Positions 17,793 to 25,007 of a stretch of DNA of 64,000 bases are shown here, in pieces (positions within the stretch are counted from its first letter, which is position 1; each line of letters begins with the position of its first letter). The notes under the pieces were generated by a model. It was given only the letters and a program-made list of their open reading frames with translations, made no database searches and had not been told where the DNA came from. Origin of the DNA: an uncultured Opitutia bacterium. GTDB taxonomy: Bacteria > Verrucomicrobiota > Verrucomicrobiia > Opitutales > Opitutaceae. The translations under genes were made by a program, and so were the position numbers. The DNA lies in the NCBI GenBank assembly GCA_903825285.1, contig CAIJZY010000036.1, positions 1 to 64,000 on the forward strand, written 5' to 3'.

Positions 17793-17846
17793 CTTCAGCG
17801 GTTCGGCGTTGCCCTCCACCGTGCGGGTTCGTACCTAGGACGCGCC

Positions 17847-18404
17847 ATGGACCGGACCGAGCGCGAGCTGCGCGACATGCTGGCGGACCGCCGCCTGAAG
17901 CTCTGGCCCACGGAGCCGCAGTGGAACGCCATCTGGCTCGCGGCCAATGCCCGCGGTTTCCAGGGCACCGTCTCCCGCGCGGTCCACGCCGTCGCCCCCG
18001 AGCTCCTCCATCCCGACTGGATCGACATGATGGACGTCGATCCCGCGGAGGCGCGCACGCTGTGGGCCGAGATCTGCGTGCGCAACTCGGTCTCGCCGTT
18101 CGTGGAGGAGAGCACGCCCTACACCGACGCGCAGAAGGCCGAGGTGGCGTTCAAGGCGGAGCTCAAGCAGCGCCTGGCCCAGGGCTGGAAGGTGGTCAGC
18201 AACGGCCCCGACGGCATGGAGCTAAGGTCGCCCAAGCGGCTGCGGCGCCGCGACCTGGTCTGCCTCATCCTCGGGGTCCTGACGCTTGTCGCGTACGGCT
18301 TCGGGCTGCTGCTCATCGCCTTCGCCCTCATCGACCACTTCGGGTACAATCATCCCGAGTCGGTCTTCCTGGTCCGCTCGGGCCACGCGAAGCCGGCGCG
18401 ATAA
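17847..18404 (+). CDS. Hypothetical protein with one C-terminal membrane helix
   Basis: 185 residues, not recognised. A soluble charged N-terminal part of about 135 residues contains tryptophan-rich stretches (KLWPTEPQWNAIWLAANARG). It is followed by a basic hinge (PKRLRRRD) and one or two closely spaced hydrophobic segments (VCLILGVLTLVAYGFGLLLIAFALI), with a short tail. This gives a membrane-anchored protein with its N-terminal domain probably in the cytoplasm. It lies 54 bases after the Gfo/Idh gene on the same strand. Confidence 0.7.
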   Translation: MDRTERELRDMLADRRLKLWPTEPQWNAIWLAANARGFQGTVSRAVHAVAPELLHPDWIDMMDVDPAEARTLWAEICVRNSVSPFVEESTPYTDAQKAEVAFKAELKQRLAQGWKVVSNGPDGMELRSPKRLRRRDLVCLILGVLTLVAYGFGLLLIAFALIDHFGYNHPESVFLVRSGHAKPAR

Positions 18405-18495
18405 GCGGGCAAATCGCTCGCCAGCCCGCGTTCGTTGCCTACGCTTCCGTCACCCCTCAGCGCGACCGCCGACCGCGGTCGCTTGAACCTACCCC

Positions 18496-19050
18496 ATGAA
18501 AAAGTTCCTGCTCGCGCCGGCGCTGGCTGCGTTGGCGATGTTTGTGTTCGGGGCGCTCTTTTGGACGAGCCCCCTGCCGTACCGGGCCCTCTCGACCGTG
18601 ACCGACAACGCCGCGGCGTCCGATGTCCTGGGCCGCCTCTTCCCCGCCACCGGCACCTACCTCATCCCCGGGCCCGAGATGAAGGACCAGGCGCAGCTCA
18701 CCGCCCTGCTGGAGCGCGGCCCCAGTGCCGAGGTGCGCTTCATCCGGGAAGGCCACCCGGTCATGGAGCCCCGGGTCTTCGTGCTGGGCTACCTGCACTA
18801 CTTCGCCGTCGCGCTGATCCTCGGCTTCCTGATGGAAAAGGCCGGGCCCTCCTTCAAGGGCTACAGCGGCCGCGTGCAGTTCTCCGCCGGCGTCGGCCTC
18901 GCGGGCGCCGTGCTCATCTGCCTCTCCAATCCCATCTGGTGGCACCATCCGTGGGGCTGGGAGCTGATGACCGCGCTGTATGCCGTGCTCGTCTTCACGG
19001 TGGGCGGGCTCGTGCTGGCCCGGTTTTTCACCCCGCGGCCGGCCGCCTGA
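18496..19050 (+). CDS. Hypothetical inner-membrane protein
   Basis: 184 residues, not recognised. The N-terminal hydrophobic segment (LLAPALAALAMFVFGALFW) is followed by a periplasm-sized loop of about 75 residues, then three hydrophobic helices (YLHYFAVALILGFLM, AGVGLAGAVLICLSNPIWW, LMTALYAVLVFTVGGLVL). It resembles small integral membrane proteins of unknown function common in Verrucomicrobiota. A rho-independent terminator overlaps its stop codon. Confidence 0.7.
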   Translation: MKKFLLAPALAALAMFVFGALFWTSPLPYRALSTVTDNAAASDVLGRLFPATGTYLIPGPEMKDQAQLTALLERGPSAEVRFIREGHPVMEPRVFVLGYLHYFAVALILGFLMEKAGPSFKGYSGRVQFSAGVGLAGAVLICLSNPIWWHHPWGWELMTALYAVLVFTVGGLVLARFFTPRPAA

Positions 19051-19066
19051 CCGGCCGGTTTTTTTT
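19036..19066 (+). terminator. Rho-independent terminator overlapping a stop codon
   Basis: A 7-bp GC stem (19036-19042 with 19051-19057), an 8-nt loop that contains the stop codon of the preceding gene, then eight T at 19059-19066. Confidence 0.88.
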
Positions 19067-19113
19067 CGCATTCCCGGGATTGCAGGGAACCCGACCGCTT
19101 CCAAACTGAACTC

Positions 19114-19755
19114 ATGGCCATGGCCCGCCCCCACCGCTTTCCCCTGCTGACCGCCCACCTAACCCTCGCCCTGGTGCTGACCGCCGGCGCGGCGGCCGCC
19201 GACGGCTCCGGGACGCCGGCTAACGCCCCGGCCAACGCCCCGGCCGACCCCGCGGTGGCCACGCCGAGCCCGGCGCCCCGGCCCCGCCGGCCGCGTGTCA
19301 TGTCGGACGAGCTCGCCGCCACCCTCTCCGTCGGCATGCCCAAGTACAGCCCGCCCAAGCCCGTGGAGAAAAAGCCCGCGGAGCTGGTGGCCGACGCCGG
19401 CGACCAGGACAAGCCGAAGAACGGCATCATCCGCCTGCCCGAGTACGTCGTGCGCGAGAAGCGTCCGCCGGTTTTTCAGGAAAAGGACCTGGCCGGCTCC
19501 GAGCGCAAGGCCGACCTCGGCATGAGGCGCTACGCCGGCCTCAACATCGGCCCGTTTTCCTACCTGAACCGGCCGATCGCGCTCGCCATGTACCAGGAGC
19601 AGGAGCGGCTCGACGACATGGCCGTGCTGGCCGACGATGCCCAGACCGCGCGCCGCGCGGGCGACAAGGACACCGCCGCCTACATCACGAAGCAGAGCCA
19701 GGAGACCTACATCCGCCGGGACTTCGGCTCCAACTTCGGCCTCGGGCCGAGGTGA
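19114..19755 (+). CDS. Hypothetical secreted protein
   Basis: 213 residues, not recognised. A signal peptide (LLTAHLTLALVLTAGAAAADG, cleavage likely after the AAA) is followed by a proline/alanine low-complexity linker at about 30-60. The conserved-looking body has the segment GIIRLPEYVVREKRPPVFQEKDL and a basic C-terminal half. RLPEYVV-type segments occur in secreted proteins of Opitutaceae, but no function is known to me. A second ATG two codons in is an alternative start. It is monocistronic after the terminator. Confidence 0.7.
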   Translation: MAMARPHRFPLLTAHLTLALVLTAGAAAADGSGTPANAPANAPADPAVATPSPAPRPRRPRVMSDELAATLSVGMPKYSPPKPVEKKPAELVADAGDQDKPKNGIIRLPEYVVREKRPPVFQEKDLAGSERKADLGMRRYAGLNIGPFSYLNRPIALAMYQEQERLDDMAVLADDAQTARRAGDKDTAAYITKQSQETYIRRDFGSNFGLGPR

Positions 19756-19771
19756 TGCCGGGATCCGGCCT

Positions 19772-20056
19772 TCACTCCGCCAACAGCGCCTCGCCGATGG
19801 CCGTGCGCTCGGCGTCGAGCGTGATGGTTTTCGCTGGAGGCGGCCGGCCGGCCCGCGCGTACCAGTAGCGCGCGTTCGCCTCGTCGCCCTCCCGCCGGTG
19901 CAGGTAGGCATGCACCCACGCCGCCGTCCGGCCCGCATCGTCCTGCACCAGCCGGTGCGCGCGCTCCCAGTCGCCGCGCGCCTCGTGCCACAGCGCCTGC
20001 AGCGGCGCGGCGGCGGCGGACGGGGACGCGGCGGCGAGAAATTCCACAAATGACAT
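19772..20056 (-). CDS. Small conserved hypothetical protein (GDWERAH...[12 protein letters not shown] family)
   Basis: 94 residues. The central block [19 protein letters not shown] and [24 protein letters not shown] matches a small, widely distributed helical family with TPR-like character. Its function is unknown. It is convergent with the secreted-protein gene (16 bases apart) and divergent from birA, with only 53 bases between the two starts, so the promoters must overlap. Confidence 0.8.
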   Translation of the reverse strand: MSFVEFLAAASPSAAAAPLQALWHEARGDWERAHRLVQDDAGRTAAWVHAYLHRREGDEANARYWYARAGRPPPAKTITLDAERTAIGEALLAE

Positions 20057-20109
20057 TTGCCCAGCATGGGCGGACGCTCTCTAGTTTCAATCGCGGCCGT
20101 GCCGCCTGC

Positions 20110-21102
20110 ATGTCCTCCCTCGAGACCGTCATCCTCCGCGAGCTCCTCGCCCGTGACCCCGGCTTCATGTCCGGCGGCGCGCTGGCCGCCAAGCTGGGGC
20201 TGAGCCGCGTGGCCGTGTGGCAGCACATGGAGAAGCTGCGCGCGCAGGGCTTCGAGTTCGAGGCGGCCCGCGCCCGCGGCTACCGGATCGCCCGCCGCCC
20301 CGCGGGGCTGCACGCGGCGTTCATCGCCGCCCACCTCAAGGGCCGCACGAAGGAGGGTGCGCTCACGCTGCTCGACGAGGTGGACAGCACCAACGACGAG
20401 GCCGCGCGCCAGCTGGCCGCGGGCCGCCCGGCGCCCTTCGTCGTCCTCGCCCGCCGCCAGACCCGCGGCCGCGGCCGGCTCGGGCGCGTCTGGCACAGCG
20501 AGGCCAACGGCAACCTCTACGCCAGCTTCGGCTTCCGCCCCCGGCTCCCGCCCGCGCGCATGCCGACCTTCACCCTCTGGATGGGCGTCAATGTCTGCGA
20601 GCTCATCGCCAACTTCTGCCAGGCCGCCCCCGGCATCAAGTGGCCCAACGACCTGCTCTTCGACGGCCGCAAGGCCGGCGGCATGCTCACCGAGGCGCGC
20701 ATCGACGCCGACCAGATCCGCGACCTCGTGTTCGGCCTCGGCCTGAATCTCAACAGCCCCGCCGGCGCCTGGCCGCCCGAGCTCGCCCGCCAGGCCGTCT
20801 CGCTTGCCGAGCAGACCGCCCACCCGCTCGATCCCAACCGCTTCACCGCCGCCCTCATCGGCCGCGTCCTGCTCGCCTACGAGCAGTTCGTCGACGGCCG
20901 GCACCTCAAGACCTTCGCCGACCTGTGGAACCGCCACGACGCCCTCCGCGGCCGGCCCGTCGCCGTGCTCCAGGGCAGCCGGCGCTTCACCGGCACCGCC
21001 GCGGGCGTGGACGACGCCGGCTCCCTCCTCGTCCGCCCCGCGGGCGGCGGCCGGCCCCTCCGCTTCCAGGCGGGCGACGTCACGCTGGAAAAAAACTCCT
21101 AG
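20110..21102 (+). CDS. birA: Biotin--[acetyl-CoA-carboxylase] ligase BirA with N-terminal HTH
   Basis: 330 residues. A winged-helix domain (about 1-60, GGALAAKLGLSRVAVWQHMEKLR) precedes the catalytic domain with DEVDSTNDEA, the biotinyl-AMP loop TRGRGRLGRVWHS and KWPNDLLFDGRKAGGML, then the C-terminal SH3-like domain. It ligates biotin to BCCP and probably also represses biotin genes, as HTH-containing BirA proteins do. The ATG at 20110 is chosen because upstream in-frame codons read into the divergent promoter region. Confidence 0.95.
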   Translation: MSSLETVILRELLARDPGFMSGGALAAKLGLSRVAVWQHMEKLRAQGFEFEAARARGYRIARRPAGLHAAFIAAHLKGRTKEGALTLLDEVDSTNDEAARQLAAGRPAPFVVLARRQTRGRGRLGRVWHSEANGNLYASFGFRPRLPPARMPTFTLWMGVNVCELIANFCQAAPGIKWPNDLLFDGRKAGGMLTEARIDADQIRDLVFGLGLNLNSPAGAWPPELARQAVSLAEQTAHPLDPNRFTAALIGRVLLAYEQFVDGRHLKTFADLWNRHDALRGRPVAVLQGSRRFTGTAAGVDDAGSLLVRPAGGGRPLRFQAGDVTLEKNS

Positions 21103-21137
21103 CCGGCTGGGCACCCAACTCCCGCCAGCGGTCTGGA

Positions 21138-21302
21138 TTCACCACAAAGATCACGAAGCGCACGAAGTGCACTGCCGAACCTCCGCGGCCTTGGCGGTCT
21201 TCGCGGTTATCCAAGATGGTAGGCCGACCCTTTTCACCGCAAAGCACGCCAAGATCGCGAAGATCCGGTTCGCCTGGGCTTCGTGATCTTTGTGGTGAAT
21301 CC
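21138..21302. repeat. Four-arm nonad repeat element
   Basis: The 313-bp gap after birA holds four arms in 9-bp steps. A: CACAAAGAT/CACGAAGCG at 21143-21169. B': CCTTGGCGG/TCTTCGCGG at 21180-21206. B: CGCAAAGCA/CGCGAAGAT near 21238-21264. A': CTTCGTGATCTTTGTGGT at 21279-21296. A pairs with A' and B with B', giving a nested double hairpin. The rest of the gap shows no gene. Confidence 0.88.
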
Positions 21303-21415
21303 TCCATTCCACCTCATTGTTGGTTCCCAAGCCACCGCCGGCGGGGTGCGGATAACCCATTTGGGCCGAAACATTGGAGTTTATTCGTGTCTATTGCTGA
21401 TTAAGCCTTTGCCCG

Positions 21416-22402
21416 ATGCCAGATACGCCCGCCATTGAAGTCACCCGCCTGGTCAAGTCCTATGCGGGCGTCACGGCGGTCAATGACATCTCCTTCCGTG
21501 TCGCCCGCGGCGAGATCCTCGGCTTCCTCGGCCCCAACGGCGCCGGCAAGTCCACCACCATGCGCGTCCTCACCGGCTACCTGCCCGCCACCTCGGGCAG
21601 CGTGCGCATCTGCGGCGTGCCCGTCGCGTCGCAGCCCGACGAGGTCAAGCGCCACATCGGCTACATGCCGGAGAACAACCCGCTGCCGGAGGACATGCGC
21701 GTCTCCGAGTACCTCTACTTCCGCGGCCGGCTGAAGGAACTGCGCCGCCGCATGCTCGGCCCGCGCATCGACGAGGTCCTCGAGCTCTGCGACCTGAAGC
21801 GCGTCCGCCACAAGATCATCGGCCAGCTGTCCAAGGGCTACCGCCAGCGCGTCGGCATCGCCGAGGCCGTCCTCGCCGAGCCACCCGTCATCATCATGGA
21901 CGAGCCCACCATCGGCCTCGACCCGCACCAGATCCTGATCGTGCGCGACCTCATCTCGAGCCTGCGCGGCCGCATGACGGTCATCATCTCCTCCCACATC
22001 CTGCCCGAGATCGAGGTCACCTGCGACCGCGTGCTGATCATCAACCAGGGCCGCGTCGTCGCCCAGGGCACGCCGGCCGACCTCCGCCGCGAGATCCTCG
22101 GCCGCACGTCCTACCAGGTCGAGCTGGCGGGCGACCTCGCCGCCCTGCCGGTGCTCCTCGCCACTGTCGAGCCGACGCTCCAGGTCGGCGCCCAGGGCGA
22201 GCCCGACGCCGAGGGCTTCCGCAAGCTGACGCTCACCACGGAGCGCGACGCCGACCTCGGCGAGGCGCTGCTGCGGGCGCTGGCCCTGCCCGGCTACCGC
22301 CTGCGCGCCCTCAGCCGCACCAACCCCACGCTCGAGGACGTCTTCCTCGCCGCCACCCGCCGCAGCTGGGACGCCAAGTCGCCCGAGCTGCCCAAGAAAT
22401 GA
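21416..22402 (+). CDS. ABC transporter ATP-binding protein, GldA-like
   Basis: 328 residues. Walker A is LGPNGAGKSTTM near residue 40, signature LSKGYRQRVGIAEAV, Walker B VIIMDEPTIGLDP and a switch histidine in ISSHILPEIE. The C-terminal 90 residues are the extension typical of ABC-2-type exporters. It heads a co-directional set with an ABC-2 permease, a GldG-like protein and a DUF4340 protein. In Bacteroidota, GldA/F/G support gliding. In Verrucomicrobiota the same set is widespread and its cargo is unknown. Confidence 0.92.
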   Translation: MPDTPAIEVTRLVKSYAGVTAVNDISFRVARGEILGFLGPNGAGKSTTMRVLTGYLPATSGSVRICGVPVASQPDEVKRHIGYMPENNPLPEDMRVSEYLYFRGRLKELRRRMLGPRIDEVLELCDLKRVRHKIIGQLSKGYRQRVGIAEAVLAEPPVIIMDEPTIGLDPHQILIVRDLISSLRGRMTVIISSHILPEIEVTCDRVLIINQGRVVAQGTPADLRREILGRTSYQVELAGDLAALPVLLATVEPTLQVGAQGEPDAEGFRKLTLTTERDADLGEALLRALALPGYRLRALSRTNPTLEDVFLAATRRSWDAKSPELPKK

Positions 22403-22418
22403 AACCCACTCTTCCCCC

Positions 22419-22480
22419 TGTGGAAGCGAGCTGGCTCGCGACCGACCCCCCCAGCCGTCGCGAGCCAGCTCGCCCCCACC
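22419..22480. repeat. REP-like palindromic doublet
   Basis: Two inverted copies of an about 25-bp unit (22419-22443 and 22455-22480) are present, each with an internal palindrome GCGAGC-n-GCTCGC. It resembles REP sequences described in Pseudomonas, and a second doublet is at 50193-50254. It sits between the ATPase and permease genes of one operon. Confidence 0.82.
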
Positions 22481-22531
22481 CGCCGACCCGCGCGGGCCGG
22501 CCGTGAGCCACCCAACGCACCCCGCCCTGGC

Positions 22532-23293
22532 ATGAAACATTTCTTCACGCTCCTCAGCCACGAGATCCGGATGCTGCTCGTCAGCGTCAGCACCTACATC
22601 GCGGCGACGCTCTTCCTCGCGTTCATGGGGTTCATCTTCTACACCATCCTCGAGAGCTACAGCAAGGCGCCGCAGGAGGTCTCGCCCGCCTATGTGTTCT
22701 TCCAGTTCTTCTGGTTCCCGGTGCTGTTCATGGTGCCGATGCTCACCATGAAGTGCCTGGCGGAGGAGCGCCGGCTCGGGACGATCGAGACGCTGCTCAC
22801 GACGCCCGTGACCACCACGGAGGTCGTGCTCGGCAAATACACCGCCGCCTACCTCCTCTACCTGACGCTCTGGGGCTCGACCGCCGGCTTCTTCTACATC
22901 CTGCGGCGGTTTTCCGGCGACGTCCGCTTCCTCGACCCGGGCCCGCTCACCGGCGGCTACCTCTTCATCGCGGTGTCCGGCCTGCTGTTCGTCGCGCTCG
23001 GCGTCTTCGCCAGCTCGCTCTCCCGCAACCAGGCCGTCGCCGCCATCCTCTGCGCCACGATGATCTTCGGGCTCGTCTTCGGCCTCAGCTGGCTGGCGGG
23101 CTCCACCGCGCTCAACCCGGACGTGCTCCAGCCGGTCCGCGTCGTGGTGGACTACGCGCAGGTCTTCACCCACCGCGACGACTTCACGCGCGGCATCGTG
23201 GACACCCGCCAGCTGCTCTTCTACCTGAGCGGCACCGTGCTCGCCCTCATCTTCAGCATCCTCGGCGTCGAGGCGAAGCTGCTGCATTCATGA
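22532..23293 (+). CDS. ABC-2 type transporter permease, GldF-like
   Basis: 253 residues with six predicted membrane helices. The family features include an N-terminal helix preceded by FFTLLSHEIRMLLVS, the conserved FPVLFMVPMLTMKCLAEERRLGTIETLLTTPVTTTEVVLGKY amphipathic region and GVFASSLSRNQAVAAIL. It forms the membrane channel with the GldA-like ATPase upstream. The 129-bp gap between them contains the REP-like doublet. Confidence 0.9.
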   Translation: MKHFFTLLSHEIRMLLVSVSTYIAATLFLAFMGFIFYTILESYSKAPQEVSPAYVFFQFFWFPVLFMVPMLTMKCLAEERRLGTIETLLTTPVTTTEVVLGKYTAAYLLYLTLWGSTAGFFYILRRFSGDVRFLDPGPLTGGYLFIAVSGLLFVALGVFASSLSRNQAVAAILCATMIFGLVFGLSWLAGSTALNPDVLQPVRVVVDYAQVFTHRDDFTRGIVDTRQLLFYLSGTVLALIFSILGVEAKLLHS

Positions 23294-23395
23294 AGTTGAA
23301 CAATGAAAGTCCCCGGTTGAAAGCCGCCGCCCATCGGGCGCGTGCGGCTTCACCCCGCCCGGCTTTCAGCCTTCAACGTTCAACCTTCAACTAAC
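23294..23395. repeat. Heptad repeat element, inverted arms (AGTTGAA type)
   Basis: Left arm 23294-23324 has 7-mers AGTTGAA, GGTTGAA and relatives. Right arm 23361-23395 is five exact 7-mers (GGCTTTC, AACGTTC and variants). It fills the permease-gldG gap in the operon. The same word is at 24906-24999 and 60425-60511. Confidence 0.9.
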
Positions 23396-23399
23396 CCGC

Positions 23400-24896
23400 A
23401 TGGTCTCCCCCGACAGTTTCCGCACCGCCCGCTGGATCCGCACGCTCAACCTCGTGCTGCAGGCGATCCTGTTCCTGACGCTGTTCGGCGGCCTGAACTA
23501 CCTCGCGCGGAACCACTCCTGGCGCTTCGACCTCACCCACCAGCACCGCTACTCCCTGTCGGCCGAGACCAAGGCTTACCTCGGCAACCTGCCCCAGCCC
23601 ACCCGCATCGTCGTCACGCTCACCTCCGACACGGAGAACCCCGCCAACGCCCAGGCCTTCCGCGACCTCAGCGGCCTGCTGCGCGAGTACACCTACGCCA
23701 GCGAGGGCAACCCCACCGGCCGCATCACGGTCGAGTACCTCGACGTCTACAAAAACCGCCGCAAAGCCGAGGAGTACGCCATCGAGTCACCGGATGTCGT
23801 CGTGGTCATCTCCGGTGCGAACCGGAAGGCGCTCACCGTGGATGACTTTTACCGCGTGCGGGACCGGCAACGCGAGGCGTTCCAGGGCGAGCAGACGCTG
23901 ACCGCGGCACTGCTCGAAGTCTCGAACCAGGTCAGGAAGAAAATTTACTTCCTCACCGGCCACGGCGAGCTGAACCCCGACGACGTCGACCCGGTCCACG
24001 GCCTCTCGGCGCTCAAGGACCAGCTGCGCGTGCGCAACTTCGACATCGACCGCCTCGACCTCGCCGGCAACGCCAAGATCCCGGCCGACGCCGCCCTGAT
24101 CGTCGCGGTCTCCCCGCAGGCCGCCTACACGCCGCCCGAGCAGGAACTGCTCCGCCAGTACCTCTCCGCCGGCGCCGGGCGCTTCATCGCCCTGCTGGCG
24201 CCGGCGCAGCCCCACGGGCTGGCCAGCCTGCTGCTCGACTGGGGCGTGCTGGTGGACGACGACCTCGTCTATGACCCGGGCCCCGGCACCATGACCGAGG
24301 AGGGCGACCTGATCCTCGGGCAGTTCGCGCCCCACCCGATCACGCAGACGCTGATCGACTACCAGATGCCCCTCCGCATCGGCCAGGCGCGCAGCGTCCG
24401 CCCCGACCCCGGCCGCAAGCTCGCGGGCGGGCTCACCGTCAGCACCCTCGCCGTCACGTCCACCACGGCCTGGGGCGAGGTCAGCTACCGGCTGCAGCGC
24501 GCGCCCGAGTACAATCCCGGCTACGACATCCGGAACGACCGGCCCGGCCTCGAGCCGGCCGATCACCTCGGCATCGTCATCGCCTCCGAGCGCGTGAACG
24601 TCCGCGCCGGCCTCGACTTCAGTGTCCGCGGCGGCCGGCTTGTCGTGTTCGGCACCGGCGATCTCATCGCCAACAACCGCATCGCCCTGCCCGGCAACCT
24701 CGACATTTTCCTCAGCGCGGTGAACTGGGCCGTCAACAACGAGCAGCAGTTCAACATCCCCGTCCGTCCCATCGAGCGCTTCCAGCTCTCCCTCTCCGCG
24801 GGCGAGCTGTCGCGCCTCCGCAGCGCCCTGCTGCTCGCCCTCCCCGGCGCCGCCCTCGTCCTCGGCCTCATCGTCTACTGGACCCGGCGGCGCTGA
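23400..24896 (+). CDS. GldG-like ABC transporter auxiliary protein
   Basis: 498 residues. An N-terminal membrane helix (LVLQAILFLTLFGGLNYL) is followed by a large periplasmic part with RFDLTHQHRYSLSAETKAYLGNL, the Gld/IFT52-like domain (KKIYFLTGHGELN, ALIVAVSPQAAYTPPEQELLRQYL), and a C-terminal helix (ALLLALPGAALVLGLIVYW) before a short basic tail. GldG partners the GldA/F transporter. Its role outside Bacteroidota is not established. Heptad elements sit on both sides. Confidence 0.88.
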   Translation: MVSPDSFRTARWIRTLNLVLQAILFLTLFGGLNYLARNHSWRFDLTHQHRYSLSAETKAYLGNLPQPTRIVVTLTSDTENPANAQAFRDLSGLLREYTYASEGNPTGRITVEYLDVYKNRRKAEEYAIESPDVVVVISGANRKALTVDDFYRVRDRQREAFQGEQTLTAALLEVSNQVRKKIYFLTGHGELNPDDVDPVHGLSALKDQLRVRNFDIDRLDLAGNAKIPADAALIVAVSPQAAYTPPEQELLRQYLSAGAGRFIALLAPAQPHGLASLLLDWGVLVDDDLVYDPGPGTMTEEGDLILGQFAPHPITQTLIDYQMPLRIGQARSVRPDPGRKLAGGLTVSTLAVTSTTAWGEVSYRLQRAPEYNPGYDIRNDRPGLEPADHLGIVIASERVNVRAGLDFSVRGGRLVVFGTGDLIANNRIALPGNLDIFLSAVNWAVNNEQQFNIPVRPIERFQLSLSAGELSRLRSALLLALPGAALVLGLIVYWTRRR

Positions 24897-24905
24897 ACTC
24901 ACCGC

Positions 24906-24999
24906 CGTTGAAAGTTGAACGTCACCCGCTGACCGACCCAGACCCTTTCCCTCCCGCGCTCATCCAGCCCTCAACTTTCAATCTGCTTCTTTCAACTCC
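24906..24999. repeat. Heptad repeat element, inverted arms (AGTTGAA type)
   Basis: Left arm 24906-24933 (CGTTGAA, AGTTGAA and decayed units). Right arm 24972-24999 (CAACTTT, CAACTCC and variants), all in 7-bp register. It lies between the GldG-like and DUF4340 genes and ends 8 bases before the next ATG. Confidence 0.85.
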
Positions 25000-25007
25000 C
25001 CCGGAAA

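Noticed and set aside
19159-21114. Minus-strand frame of 651 codons
   Set aside because: Antisense to birA and the secreted protein gene; no domain; the small conserved minus-strand gene at 19772 lies in another frame.
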